Numbered from the stretch's first letter, positions 19,613 to 28,955 are shown. The stretch is 64,000 nucleotides of DNA from JAQBQB01 sp963846925 (GCA_963846925.1 CAWJXW010000016.1:310001-374000); one strand, 5' to 3'. Program-made: numbers and translations. The notes: generated by a model from the sequence alone, not told the origin.

Positions 19613-19764
19613 CTGGGACGCGAGGCCAGCCGTTGCGATATCCACGACGGGACGAACAAGTCGTCGGCGATGCGCGCGACTTCTTCCGCGTCGCGCCACT
19701 CGCGTTCGAGCGACGCCAACTCACCCTCCAGGGCTCGCCGCTCGATCTCCTCGTTCGCCACCAT
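19609..19764 (-). CDS. Very small acidic helical protein
   Basis: 51 residues from ATG 19764. The translation is charged and helix-forming (VANEEIERRALEGELASLER, then EWRDAEEVARIADDLFVPSW) and ends ISQRLASRPS. It has the composition of a real soluble helical hairpin, and its stop overlaps that of the convergent zinc-ribbon gene (CTAG), like the other convergent pairs here. It starts just past the terminator of the LVIVD operon, so it needs its own promoter or read-through. No family was recognised and no clear ribosome binding site was seen. Confidence 0.5.
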   Translation of the reverse strand: MVANEEIERRALEGELASLEREWRDAEEVARIADDLFVPSWISQRLASRPS

Positions 19765-19784
19765 CTCGACCGCCAAATGACGAA

Positions 19785-19812
19785 GCGGCGCCAGTCCGAA
19801 GACTGGCGCCGC
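19785..19812 (-). terminator. Strong hairpin terminator after the LVIVD gene
   Basis: A perfect 12-bp stem GCGGCGCCAGTC / GACTGGCGCCGC with a 4-nt loop. On the minus-strand transcript the loop is UUCG closed by C-G, the extra-stable tetraloop. A TTCGTCATTT tail follows, so a short weak T tract is present. It lies 37 nt past the LVIVD stop. Confidence 0.75.
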
Positions 19813-19848
19813 TTGCGTATGTTCGGTGCGGTTCTCAGCGCAACCCGA

Positions 19849-22056
19849 TCAGTTGGCCTTCGCCAGATCGCTGATCGACGTCGACAGCCACTGCACGCGC
19901 TGCGGGTCGGTCGATCCGTTCATGTATCCTCGGACCTGCGTCGCGAGCGCGGTCAGCGCGTCGCGGCGCGCAGCGCCGTTCGCCGCCTCGGCGGCGGACA
20001 GCCCCGTCCGCACCGCGGACACCTTGTCCGCGCTCAGCCCCTTCCACCGCTCGAGCTGGTCGGTGTAGGCGCGCGACAGGGCGAACGACGCCGGCCAGAC
20101 GAACTTCGGCTGTTCCTGCACGTTCAGGAAATCCTGATGAATCGTCTTCGCGGCGTCGATCTCGTTCTGCGAGATCGCCGCGCTCGGCGTCAGGTCGAAA
20201 ACATCGAGGCCTCGCTCCATTTCCGATCCATAGATGTGGCCGTCGTACCAGTACACCGACCAGAAGCCGCCGCCGACCATGCGCGTCGAATCGTTCGGCC
20301 CACGGTCGAAGAACGCCAGCTCGTGCGGATGCTTGGGATCGGTCCACTCGAAGATCGACAGTCCGCCCTGATACCAGGCCTGGACCATGATCGTGCGGCC
20401 CGGAATCGGAATGAGCGAGCCGTTGTGCGCGACGCAGTTCTCGTACTGCGTCTGCGGCGCGGACAGCTTGTAGTACGTCTGGAAGACCATCTTGCCGTCG
20501 ATGATGCGGAAGATGGCGTCGGCGCCCCAGTTCTTCGGGTCACCGGCGCGGCAATACGCGGCGCCGCCCCCGCCCCACTCGTCGCTGAACAGCACCATCG
20601 AGCCGTCGTTGCTGAACGTGGCCGAGTGCCAGAACGAGAAGTTGGAGTCGGCGACCGCGGTGAGACGCTTCGGATTCGGCGTGTCCTTGATGTCGAGCAA
20701 CAGACCCATGCCCGCGCATGCGCCGCCGGCGAGACCGACCGACGGATACACCGTGATGTCGTGGCACTGCGTCAGCGTTCGCGGCGCGAACGGCGAAGCG
20801 ACGCCGTACTTCTGGGCCAAGGCGTTCACCTGCGAACGGTACGACGTCGAATCGGACTTGCTCGACTGCGGCGTCAGTGCGCCGAGCGACTGGACGGCGC
20901 TCTCGAAGTTGACGCGCGCGGTGTCTTCCTTCGTCACCGGCGGACCGTTGTTTCCGCGACCCCGACCACCGAATCCGTTGCCACCCGCGCCGCGGCCGCA
21001 CTGCGGGCCGGCGTTGCCACGGCCCCGGCCGCCACCGCCGCGCCCGGCGTTTGCGTTCACGCCGTACACTTTCGCCAACGAATCGATCGAGGCCTGGCAG
21101 CGCGCCGTGTCAGCCGTCGTCGACGTCGCCGTAAGCGCCTGGAGTCGGACGCGCGCCGAGTCGTACTGCGCACGCGCGCGGTTCGCCGCCGTGTCGAGCG
21201 GCGACGCGCCGTGACCCTGCTGATAGACCAACCCGTTCGCGGTGCCCGTCGTCGGATCGGCGAAGATCGCTGGCGAACTCACGACCGCCGCCTGCTCCGG
21301 ATGCGCGAGCGGGATCTTGATGACCTCGATGCGGAAGTTCGAGTTGTTCGGGTCCCAGGGGTTGTCGTTGCAGCGCGCCAACTCTTCCGAGGGGCGAATG
21401 GCCGACGTGCCCGAGATGTAGACGTAGACGTTGTCCTTGTCGTTCGGGTCGTCCACGACCGTGTGCGTGTGCGAGCCGCGGCACGTCTGCACGTTCGCGA
21501 GATACTTGGGATTGTCGATATCGGTGATGTCGAAGATGCGAAGCCCGCGGATGCGGTCGCGACTCACGACCTCACGCGGCGCTTGCGTGCCGCAGTCGAG
21601 GCGCGCCGTTCCGGATTCCGCCGAGACGAAGAGCAAATTCTTGTAGACGGAGACGTCGCTCTGTGACGCCGGACAGAGTTTCTTGTCGCGCAGCCGCGGG
21701 GCGGCCGGGTTCGAAACGTCCCAGATTTGAAAGCCGTTGTAGTTACCCTGGATCACGTTCGTGCCGTGGAACGCGAGATCCGAGTTGGTGACTCCGGCGA
21801 AACCCTCGGGCGACGGCGTGTGCGAGACCTTCCGCACATTCCAGATCGCTTCGCCAGCGTCCTGCAATCCGCCTTTGAGGCCGACGCGCGGATCGGGCGA
21901 CGGCGCGGCGATGAGTGGCGCCGACATGTCGGGGCTGCCCTGCTGCATCGGCGAGGCCGACGTCGAGCCGGATTGGGTCGACCCGCACCCCGCGGCAACG
22001 ATCGACGCGGCCAGCGAGCAGAGGGCGGCGTACTGGGTCTTGCGAACTGCGACCAT
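19849..22056 (-). CDS. LVIVD-repeat lipoprotein
   Basis: ~735 residues from ATG 22056; the longer frame upstream is unlikely. The lipoprotein signal ends at a lipobox Cys (LAASIVAAGCGS). A beta-propeller-like protein with LVIVD-type repeats follows: GFQIWDVSNPAAPRLRDKKL, LRIFDITDIDNPKYLANVQT, LSIFEWTDPKHPHELAFFDR. His-rich loops include CRGSHTHTVVDD. A Gly/Arg-rich low-complexity insert (nt 20940-21058) splits two helical segments rich in Ala/Gln. It is probably exposed on the outer or inner membrane surface; the ligand is unknown. It follows DUF305 by 52 nt in the same operon, a recurrent pairing. Confidence 0.85.
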   Translation of the reverse strand: MVAVRKTQYAALCSLAASIVAAGCGSTQSGSTSASPMQQGSPDMSAPLIAAPSPDPRVGLKGGLQDAGEAIWNVRKVSHTPSPEGFAGVTNSDLAFHGTNVIQGNYNGFQIWDVSNPAAPRLRDKKLCPASQSDVSVYKNLLFVSAESGTARLDCGTQAPREVVSRDRIRGLRIFDITDIDNPKYLANVQTCRGSHTHTVVDDPNDKDNVYVYISGTSAIRPSEELARCNDNPWDPNNSNFRIEVIKIPLAHPEQAAVVSSPAIFADPTTGTANGLVYQQGHGASPLDTAANRARAQYDSARVRLQALTATSTTADTARCQASIDSLAKVYGVNANAGRGGGGRGRGNAGPQCGRGAGGNGFGGRGRGNNGPPVTKEDTARVNFESAVQSLGALTPQSSKSDSTSYRSQVNALAQKYGVASPFAPRTLTQCHDITVYPSVGLAGGACAGMGLLLDIKDTPNPKRLTAVADSNFSFWHSATFSNDGSMVLFSDEWGGGGAAYCRAGDPKNWGADAIFRIIDGKMVFQTYYKLSAPQTQYENCVAHNGSLIPIPGRTIMVQAWYQGGLSIFEWTDPKHPHELAFFDRGPNDSTRMVGGGFWSVYWYDGHIYGSEMERGLDVFDLTPSAAISQNEIDAAKTIHQDFLNVQEQPKFVWPASFALSRAYTDQLERWKGLSADKVSAVRTGLSAAEAANGAARRDALTALATQVRGYMNGSTDPQRVQWLSTSISDLAKAN

Positions 22057-22108
22057 AGGGAAGGTCCGGTGAGTGTTGTTTGAAAACCGAACGGAGAGAA
22101 CCAAGCGA

Positions 22109-22759
22109 CTATTCGTGGCGCGCGCCGGGGGCCGGAAGCGCGGCGAGCATCTGTTCCATGCGGTCGATCTCGGTGCTCTGATCGGCCTGCACGTCATTCG
22201 CGAATTTGAAAACGATCTCGTCCTGGCCGGCGCCAGGCGTATTGAACAGCGTGTCGACCATCGTGATCGCGCCCTTGTGGTGCTGGATCATGAAGGTGAG
22301 AAAGAGCCGGTCGAACTCCATGCCGCGCGCGGCGTCGAGCTGCTTCATCTGCTCTTCGGTGAGCATGCCGGGCATCATCATGAACATGTCCTGCCCGTTC
22401 ATCTTCATCTTCATGCCACGCGGATCCGGCTCGGGCACCGGCTGGTTGCGGTCCTTCAGCCACGCGCTCATCAGACCGATCTCCGCCGTCTGCGCCATCG
22501 CGACGCGTCCGCAATAGATCTGGAGCGATTTGCTCGCCCCGTGCGACTCGGCCCACTGGGCCATCTTCACGGCTTGCGCGTGGTGGCCGATCATGCCCGA
22601 CATGAACTCGATGTCGGCGGCAGTGTAGGGACGACGAATGCTGTCGACGCGCGCCTGTTCGACGCCCGTCATGGGATGAGCCTGCGCGTACGCGCGGCCA
22701 GGCTCCGCGACGCCAAGCAGCGCGGCCGCGGCGGCGGAGAGAAGTAGGAATCGGGTCAT
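22109..22759 (-). CDS. Exported DUF305 protein (His/Met-rich)
   Basis: 216 residues with a signal peptide (FLLLSAAAAALLGVAEPGRA). Two DUF305 half-repeats each carry an M..HH pattern: EFMSGMIGHHAQAVKMA and RLFLTFMIQHHKGAITMVD. Between them lies a Met-rich stretch (MKMKMNGQDMFMMMPGMLTE). DUF305 proteins are ferritin-like helical bundles often linked with copper handling; the Met/His richness supports metal binding, by inference. It is the first gene of the LVIVD operon. An AT-rich TATTAT (22800-22795, minus strand) is a plausible -10 box. Confidence 0.88.
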   Translation of the reverse strand: MTRFLLLSAAAAALLGVAEPGRAYAQAHPMTGVEQARVDSIRRPYTAADIEFMSGMIGHHAQAVKMAQWAESHGASKSLQIYCGRVAMAQTAEIGLMSAWLKDRNQPVPEPDPRGMKMKMNGQDMFMMMPGMLTEEQMKQLDAARGMEFDRLFLTFMIQHHKGAITMVDTLFNTPGAGQDEIVFKFANDVQADQSTEIDRMEQMLAALPAPGARHE

Positions 22760-22912
22760 GCCTTGGGGGCTCCGAGAGCGAATCGAGCTTGGCGATAATA
22801 TGAATCGGGACCGCTCGGAGGGTAGTGCTCGGCGGCTACGGACTCAGCCGGAGGCATGTCGGTTGCAAGAAGCCTTGCCACCCGGCCTTGCCCACCCAGA
22901 TAATCAGGCATC

Positions 22913-24535
22913 GTGAAGCCTCCTCGTAAGTCACCAACCGCCGTGGACGACCAGGGACGCGCGCAAGGTTCCCAGCGGGGCCTCGCGCCGGACCAAAGTG
23001 ACCTGGCTCGCCTGCTCGTCGAGAGCGTCCGGGATTACGCCATCTTTGCGCTGGACCCCGACGGGTACATCCTGAGCTGGAACGCCGGCGCCCAGCGCAT
23101 CAAGGGCTACACCGCCGCCGAGATCGTGGGGCAGCATTTCTCGATCTTCTACCCGCGCGAGCTGGTCGCCGGGGGATTCCCCGAGTTCGAGCTGCGCACC
23201 GCCGCCAACACGGGACGTTTCGAGGACGAGGGCTGGCGGATCCGGAAGGACGGATCGCGATTCTGGGCCAACGTTGTGATCACGGCGCTCCGCAACGAAC
23301 GCGGCGAGCTGACCGGGTTCGCCAAGGTGACGCGAGATCTCACCGAGCGACGCGAAGCTGAAGAGGCACTGCGCGAGAGCGAGGAACGATTCCGGCTCAT
23401 CATCGAAGGGGTGCGCGACTACGCCATCTTCATGCTCGACCTGAACGGCAACGTCGCGACGTGGAACTCGGGCGCCGAGCGGCTCCAGGGCTATCGCGCG
23501 AAAGAGATCATCGGATCTCATTTCTCCAAGTTCCACCCGGCGGCCGACGTCGCGGCGGGCACCCCGGAGCAGGAGCTCGAGGTCGCGGCGAAGGTCGGAA
23601 AGGTGGAGCAGGACGGTTGGCGCGTTCGAAAGGACGGCGCGAGTTTCTGGGCGAACGTGTTGATCACCGCGCTGCACGATCGCACGGGCAAGCTGATCGG
23701 CTACGTAGCGGTCACGCGAGATCTGACCGAGCGCCGCGCGGCTGAGCGCCGCGCGAGCGACGCCGCCGCAAAAGCGATGGCGGAAGAAGCGGCGCGACGG
23801 GCCGCCGACGAAGCACGGAGCCGGGCCGACGAGTCCAACTCCGCCAAGAGCCAGTTCCTGGCCGCGATGTCGCACGAGCTTCGAACGCCGCTGAACGCCA
23901 TCGGCGGCTACACGGATCTCATCTCAATGGGCTTGGCCGGACCCGTGACGCCGCAACAACTCGAGCACCTCGTCCGCATCAAGCGCAGCCAGGAGCATCT
24001 ACTCGGGATCATCAACGACATCTTGAACTTCAGCCGCGTCGAGGCGGGTCAGTTGACCTACGACCTCGGGCCGCTGGCCGTGCGCGAAATCGTGCACACC
24101 GTGATGCTCATGATCGCGCCGCAGGCACACGCCAAGGGGCTGATTCTCTCGGACGCGCCCTGCGAGGACGAGCTCACGGCGTGGGCGGACCCCACCAAGG
24201 TCGACCAGATCCTGCTGAACCTCTTGTCGAACGCGGTGAAGTTCACTCAGTCCGGCGGAAAGATCGACGTGTCGTGCACCGCGTACGGATCGGCCCGCAT
24301 CGCGATCCGTGTTCGTGACAGCGGTCGCGGGATCCCCGCAAACCAGCTCGACACGATCTTCGAGCCTTTCGTTCAGATCGGACGATCGCTCATCGACACG
24401 AGAGAGGGCACCGGACTGGGCCTCGCGATCAGCCGCGACCTCGCCCGGGCGATGCACGGCGACATCACAGTGACGAGCACGGTGGACGTCGGATCTGAGT
24501 TTACCTTAACGCTCCCGACGCGGCCGGACGTGTGA
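22913..24535 (+). CDS. PAS-PAS hybrid sensor histidine kinase (soluble)
   Basis: 540 residues, GTG start, with no TM segment. PAS 1 (~40-150: YAIFALDPDGYILSWNAGAQ) and a near-duplicate PAS 2 (~168-275: YAIFMLDLNGNVATWNSGAE) each end in a PAC motif, VTRDLTERR. A charged Ala/Glu coiled coil (~280-310) connects to HisKA with the phospho-acceptor His321 in FLAAMSHELRTPLNAIGGYT. The HATPase_c domain has the N box (LLNLLSNAVKFT), G1 (DSGRGIP), F box (IFEPFVQI) and G2 (GTGLGLAI). No cognate response regulator is adjacent, so it is an orphan kinase. It runs divergently from DUF305. Confidence 0.92.
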   Translation: MKPPRKSPTAVDDQGRAQGSQRGLAPDQSDLARLLVESVRDYAIFALDPDGYILSWNAGAQRIKGYTAAEIVGQHFSIFYPRELVAGGFPEFELRTAANTGRFEDEGWRIRKDGSRFWANVVITALRNERGELTGFAKVTRDLTERREAEEALRESEERFRLIIEGVRDYAIFMLDLNGNVATWNSGAERLQGYRAKEIIGSHFSKFHPAADVAAGTPEQELEVAAKVGKVEQDGWRVRKDGASFWANVLITALHDRTGKLIGYVAVTRDLTERRAAERRASDAAAKAMAEEAARRAADEARSRADESNSAKSQFLAAMSHELRTPLNAIGGYTDLISMGLAGPVTPQQLEHLVRIKRSQEHLLGIINDILNFSRVEAGQLTYDLGPLAVREIVHTVMLMIAPQAHAKGLILSDAPCEDELTAWADPTKVDQILLNLLSNAVKFTQSGGKIDVSCTAYGSARIAIRVRDSGRGIPANQLDTIFEPFVQIGRSLIDTREGTGLGLAISRDLARAMHGDITVTSTVDVGSEFTLTLPTRPDV

Positions 24536-24567
24536 CGCGCCGCCGGAATACGAGGTGATTCCGGCAG

Positions 24568-26325
24568 ATGCGAATTCGTAGACACTTGCTCGCCTTCGCG
24601 GCGCCGTTCGTCGTGGCGGCGTGCGGCGGCCCGCCCCCCAAGCCCCAAACCGCCGTCGCGGCAACCGCCGACGGCTCGCTCGGCACTGAGGGCCGAGCTC
24701 GCCAGGCGCTCAATCGTCTGACGTTCGGTGCGCGCGACCAGGACGTCGCGGAAATCGAACGAGTCGGCGTGGCGAATTGGGTCGAACGCCAACTGCATCC
24801 CGAGCGAATCGCCGATCCGGTCGCCGACAGCGTGCTCGGGCTCCTCGAAATCACGCACAAGACCGCGTTCGAGCTGTACGCGGATCACCCGCAGCCCAAC
24901 GAGTACGGCTACCCCGTCGGCAAACAGCCCGACACGGCGGAGATTCGCCGAAAGGCCGCGGGAGACTCGGTCAATCCGCGGCTCGACGCCGTCACGCTTC
25001 AGGCAAAGATGGCCGAAGCGACGGTGCTGATGAACGAACTGCCGAAGCTTTTGCCGGCGCGCACGGCGGCGATCCGCGAGCTCCAACCCTCGATTCTCGT
25101 TCGAGCCGTCGCGAGCAACAGACAACTGCTCGAGGTGATGACGGACTTCTGGGAAAACCATTTCTCGGTGAGCTCGGACAAGACCCCGGGTCCGTTCTCG
25201 CTGGTCGAGTACGATCGCACGATACGCGAGCACGCGCTGGGCAAGTTCCGCGATTTGCTGCGCGCGGTCGCGACGAGTCCCGTGATGCTCGTCTACCTCG
25301 ACAACTATCAAAGCGTCGTCGACAGTCTCCACCCGAATCCGATCGAGTGGCGATTGGAAGAGCGGCGCCGCGCCCACCCGCCGCTGGGCGACACGCTGCT
25401 CGCGCACACGGTGAAGCGCCGTCGCATCGGCGTGAACGAGAACTACGCGCGCGAGTTGATGGAGCTCCACACGCTCGGCGTGGACGGCGGCTACAGCCAG
25501 AAGGACGTCCAGGAAGTCGCGCGATGCCTCACGGGCTGGAGCGTCGACAACTTCCTCATCAGCCCCGCGTTCGCATTTCACGCCGACCAGCACGATGCCG
25601 GCGAAAAGACGGTGCTGGGCGTGCGCATCGCAGGAGGACGCGGCATCGAAGACGGCGAGCAGGTGCTCGACATCCTCGCCCGACATCCGAGCACGGCGCA
25701 CTTCATCGCGAAGAAGCTCGTGACGCACTTCGTGAGCGACGCGCCGCCGCCCGCCCTCGTCGAGCGCGCGGCTCAGGCGTACTTGCGAACCGACGGCGAC
25801 ATTCGCGAGGTGATGCGCACGATCATCGAGTCGCCTGAGTTCAACAGCCGCGCCGCCTACCGTGCGAAAGTGAAGACGCCGTTCGAGCTCGTGGCGAGCA
25901 TTCTGCGCGTCATGGACGCGGCGCCGGACACGACGCAGCGGAGCGCGCAGATCGTCGCGCGACTCGGCCAGCCGATCTTCGGGCGCGCGACCCCGGACGG
26001 GTGGCCCGACCGCGGCGATGCGTGGATGAACACCGGTGCGCTGCTGAATCGCGTGAACCTCGGCGCGCAGACCGGCGCGAGTCAGATGCCGAACGTCGCT
26101 GTCGCTCGCTGGGCGGCGAACCGGAAGTTGGCGAGCGTTTCGCCGGATGAGACGGTGGACGCCGTCATTCGCGCGACGCTCGCCGGTGATCCGTCGCCGG
26201 CTACACGCGAAGTGCTCCTCGGCGTCTCTCGTCCACCGGCGACCGCGACGCCGCAGCAGCGGCTCGCCTACGTCGCGAGCCTCGTCAGCGTCGCGATCGG
26301 ATCGTCCGACTTTCAGCGGCGTTAG
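24568..26325 (+). CDS. DUF1800 lipoprotein
   Basis: 585 residues. The lipoprotein signal has a Cys (LLAFAAPFVVAACGGPP). The DUF1800 domain shows ARQALNRLTFGARDQDVAEI, WVERQLHPERI, the central EVMTDFWENHFSVSS, NENYARELMELHTLGVDGGY and EVARCLTGW, and C-terminal RATPDGWPDRGDAWMNTGA. Members are widespread exported proteins of unknown activity, usually followed by a DUF1501 gene. Here that partner is absent, and the convergent CHAD gene overlaps the last 4 nt (TTAG). Confidence 0.9.
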   Translation: MRIRRHLLAFAAPFVVAACGGPPPKPQTAVAATADGSLGTEGRARQALNRLTFGARDQDVAEIERVGVANWVERQLHPERIADPVADSVLGLLEITHKTAFELYADHPQPNEYGYPVGKQPDTAEIRRKAAGDSVNPRLDAVTLQAKMAEATVLMNELPKLLPARTAAIRELQPSILVRAVASNRQLLEVMTDFWENHFSVSSDKTPGPFSLVEYDRTIREHALGKFRDLLRAVATSPVMLVYLDNYQSVVDSLHPNPIEWRLEERRRAHPPLGDTLLAHTVKRRRIGVNENYARELMELHTLGVDGGYSQKDVQEVARCLTGWSVDNFLISPAFAFHADQHDAGEKTVLGVRIAGGRGIEDGEQVLDILARHPSTAHFIAKKLVTHFVSDAPPPALVERAAQAYLRTDGDIREVMRTIIESPEFNSRAAYRAKVKTPFELVASILRVMDAAPDTTQRSAQIVARLGQPIFGRATPDGWPDRGDAWMNTGALLNRVNLGAQTGASQMPNVAVARWAANRKLASVSPDETVDAVIRATLAGDPSPATREVLLGVSRPPATATPQQRLAYVASLVSVAIGSSDFQRR

Positions 26326-27260
26326 GGCTCGCTCGACATCGTCGCGAGGCGTCGCGCGACGGAGGCGACACCGCGGCTGAGCGTCTCGATCGCCGTGTCG
26401 TCGCTCAGCCAGCGCCGCTCGATGCGGCCGAACGTCTCCGCGCGATCGGACGCGAGCCTTCTGGCGACTGCCTCGAGCGCCACGGCTTCGACGCCGGGCT
26501 CGTTCAGGATGGCGTCCTGCACGCGTCGCCCGAGAAGGTGCGCGTCGTGGAGCTCGCCGAGATCGTCTTGCAAGCTCTTCAGTTGTTTGATCAGCACCTT
26601 GCACCCTCTGACATGTTCGGCGGGCTCGAGTAGATAGCGAAGCCGTTTCGCCGCGATTCTCGCGGCGTGGGCTTCGCGGTCGTCGTCGGCCGTGCGGACC
26701 AGATCCAGCGCTTGTCGTAGCGCCTCGAGATGACCCGGAAGCCGGGCACCGATGGCGCCGGCGAGCGTGGGCGGCGGCGCGGAGGGCGGACGCACGGGCT
26801 CGCTGACGGTCGAGAGGCGCTTCATCAATCGCGCGCGTTCCTTGTCGAACTTCTGAAGCGAGTTGCCGTTGAGTGGAGCGCCGGCCACACCGCGCTCGAT
26901 CCTGATCAGCTCGATCAATTGCTTCGCACCGCGTCGCAGTGTCTCGTCGCCCTCCTTCGATGCCTCGCGGAGCCATTCGACCTGAACGTCGGCGTCTCGG
27001 CCGCGGTTGGTCGTGTCGACGAGGTCGCGTAGCCGATGGCGATCCTTGCGGGCGACGCTGTCCTCGAGGTCGGACCGAAAGGCACGAAGCCAGCTCCGCA
27101 CGCGACGGAGCGCGACGCGCAGATCGTGCAGCGCGTCAAGCGAATGGGGATTGTTCGACAGACGATCGGCTTCGTCACCCGCCCGATCGAGGCGGTCGAG
27201 GGCGATGAGCCGCGCACCGCGTGCGGCTGAGAGCGTCAATGGATCCAGTTCGTCGTTCAT
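26322..27260 (-). CDS. CHAD domain protein
   Basis: 312 residues forming an alpha-helical CHAD domain. Supporting segments are the N-terminal DALHDLRVALRRVRSWLRAF with conserved His and Arg, RDADVQVEWLREAS, and the second helical repeat AHAARIAAKRLRYLLEPAEH, LKSLQDDLGELHDAHLLGRR. CHAD proteins bind inorganic polyphosphate through the conserved His/Lys/Arg residues. No CYTH/triphosphatase partner is adjacent. Its stop overlaps that of DUF1800. The Pro-rich linker (PVRPPSAPPPTLAG) between the halves is normal for the family. Confidence 0.88.
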   Translation of the reverse strand: MNDELDPLTLSAARGARLIALDRLDRAGDEADRLSNNPHSLDALHDLRVALRRVRSWLRAFRSDLEDSVARKDRHRLRDLVDTTNRGRDADVQVEWLREASKEGDETLRRGAKQLIELIRIERGVAGAPLNGNSLQKFDKERARLMKRLSTVSEPVRPPSAPPPTLAGAIGARLPGHLEALRQALDLVRTADDDREAHAARIAAKRLRYLLEPAEHVRGCKVLIKQLKSLQDDLGELHDAHLLGRRVQDAILNEPGVEAVALEAVARRLASDRAETFGRIERRWLSDDTAIETLSRGVASVARRLATMSSEP

Positions 27261-27409
27261 CGCCGAGGAGCCGTTCGCGACCGAAAGTGCCGTGCACGCC
27301 GCGCGCCAAGTCCGGAACGGTCGAGGTTGGCCTAACCCTTTGGCCCGATTGTCGCTTTTCGGTGGCCCAGGTATTCACGCTACGGTCATTTATGTGACAG
27401 GAGATCGAT

Positions 27410-27562
27410 ATGATCCGCAAGCTCAAGGACGGACGGTTCCGTCTGTACTCGCGGAAGGCCGACCCGAAAACGGGTCGCCGCCGTAACCTTGGCACTTTCC
27501 GCTCGAAGAACGCGGCCGAAAAGCATGAACGAGCCGTCCAATTCTTCAAGCGGCGCGGTTAA
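27410..27562 (+). CDS. Conserved 50-residue basic protein
   Basis: A 50-residue protein starting MIRKLKDGRFRLYSRKADPK and ending with an AAEKHERAVQFFKRRG helix. AGGAG lies 6 nt before the ATG. The pattern (basic strand, PKTGRRRNLGTF turn, then KHE..VQ.FK helix) matches a small protein that I recall as widespread in bacteria, of unknown function. It is highly basic, so nucleic-acid or ribosome contact is plausible but unproven. It is a separate gene between CHAD (divergent) and the NTF2-like gene. Confidence 0.8.
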   Translation: MIRKLKDGRFRLYSRKADPKTGRRRNLGTFRSKNAAEKHERAVQFFKRRG

Positions 27563-27696
27563 GACGGGATCCGGACATGGAATTCCGTCCAAAACCGACT
27601 GATCGGCAGGCGCCTTGCGGGGTGGAGCGGAGGCGCACGAGCCGAGAGGTGTCGGCCGAGTCGGCGTTCCCGCCGGTGACCCATAGGAGCGAGCGA

Positions 27697-28139
27697 GTGT
27701 TGCCGATGCACACGACAAGCGAAACGCAATCCAACGGCGCGTTCCTCGACTTCGGGACATTCCTGGAGCTCCGTGAAGCCGCGGCCAAGGAGTACGAAGC
27801 CGGCGACATCGAGCCGCTCCGGCAAATGGCGACTCGCCACCCACCGGCGACGCTTTTTGCGTCGGATGGAGCCATCAGACTGGGGCCGGACCGCGTATCG
27901 GAGGCGTACGAGCACGCGGTGAGGGGGGGGCTGACGGCGAGACGCATTTCGAGCTGCTGCAGAGCGCCGCGAGCGACGGACTAGCCTATTGGGTTGGTCT
28001 CCAGCACTCGACGGTGCGATGTGCCGACAGCGATACACCGCGGCACATCGTCATGCGCGTGACCGAGCTCTTCCGACGAGAGAAGGGCGAGTGGAAGCTG
28101 ATCCACCGCCACGCGGACGAGTTGGAGGTCGCTCGCTGA
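27697..28139 (+). CDS. NTF2-like (SnoaL/DUF4440-type) protein (frame break in a G run)
   Basis: ~147 residues from GTG 27697, chosen because AGGAG lies 7 nt before it; ATG 27706 is the alternative. It has a cone-shaped NTF2-like fold: helix FLELREAAAKEYEAGDIEPL, then RHPPATLFASDGAIRLGPD, and after correction THFELLQSAASDGLAYWVGL and VTELFRREKGEWKLIHRHAD with the family ending W+L.HRH. A run of eight G at ~27932 appears one base short and breaks the frame. The function could be enzymatic or ligand-binding; no partner gene suggests which. Confidence 0.8.
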
Positions 28140-28176
28140 GTCGCTCGCTCTCGCGGATCGGCGATCACGGAGGTTC

Positions 28177-28608
28177 GTGGATTCTCGAGACGCGTTCGAC
28201 CTGAGCCGGTTCGTTACGGCGCAGGAAGACGTCTACGAGTCCGCGCTCGCCGAGATCCGTAGCGGGCGCAAGCGCACGCATTGGATGTGGTTCGTATTCC
28301 CTCAGCTACGGGGGCTGGGGTCGAGCCCTATCTCGAGGCAGTTCGCGATTCGAAGCGCGGCGGAAGCGAGGGCGTATCTCGCGCATCCCATCCTGGGAGC
28401 GCGGTTGCTCGAGTGCTGTGACGCGCTGCTTCGCGTGAACGCCGGATCGGCGAACGACATCTTCGGGTCGCCTGACGACATGAAGCTGCGATCGTGCGCG
28501 ACGCTGTTCGCGTCCGTCTCCGAGCGCGGATCCGTATTCGAGCGCGTGCTCGAGCGGTTCTACGGTGGCTCGACGGACAAGAAGACCGAGGCGCTGCTCC
28601 GGGAGTGA
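28177..28608 (+). CDS. DUF1810 family protein
   Basis: 143 residues from GTG with GGAGG 3 nt upstream. The DUF1810 signature is strong: FVTAQEDVYESALAEIRSGR, THWMWFVFPQLRGLG (the WMW.FPQ..GLG hallmark), YLAHPILGARLLEC, and IFGSPDDMKLRSCATLF. The length is typical. DUF1810 proteins resemble the NADAR/Macro-adjacent YbiA neighbourhood in some genomes, but no activity is established. It stands alone. Confidence 0.92.
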   Translation: MDSRDAFDLSRFVTAQEDVYESALAEIRSGRKRTHWMWFVFPQLRGLGSSPISRQFAIRSAAEARAYLAHPILGARLLECCDALLRVNAGSANDIFGSPDDMKLRSCATLFASVSERGSVFERVLERFYGGSTDKKTEALLRE

Positions 28609-28684
28609 CGCGAGGATTGCGCCGGCGGTTGACTCATTGCTCACCCGTGAAGTCCAACCCTTCTGACTGGAGGAGTCTCTTGCA

Positions 28685-28955
28685 ATGAGACTTGTCGAAT
28701 GGTGTATCGTGACCGTGGTCGTCGCGGCGCTGCCGGCCGGGCGGACCGAAGCGCAGAACGCGGCCCCGGTATCCGCGGGCGTGACACGCCGCATCCAATC
28801 GGCGGCCTCGGAGCGGCCATCCCCGGACTCCAACCGAACGTCGCTGCGAGTCCACATGATCCGTGGCGGGGAGATGGGGGAAGGCGTTTCCGATCAAGCT
28901 GGTCGTCAGCGAACCGGCGATGCGCGCGATCGCATCGCGCGGGGGCCACGAATGA
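28685..28955 (+). CDS. Small exported protein (probable frame break)
   Basis: An N-terminal signal peptide (VEWCIVTVVVAALPAGRTEA) with GGAG upstream supports a real start at ATG 28685. The uninterrupted frame runs to 29002, but its last third is unlike protein. One frame over, from about 28885, the sequence reads FPIKLVVSEPAMRAIASRGG before a TGA at 28953, which looks better. A single extra base in the G-rich GATGGGGGAAGG tract (~28875) would join them into a ~90-residue exported protein of unknown function. Confidence 0.5.

Noticed and set aside
19426..21666. 746-codon plus-strand reading frame
   Set aside because: Antisense to the LVIVD lipoprotein; composition is dominated by Arg, Ala and Asp with no domain.
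24373..26976. 867-codon minus-strand reading frame
   Set aside because: Antisense shadow of DUF1800 and part of the histidine kinase and CHAD region. No recognisable domain and Arg-rich composition.
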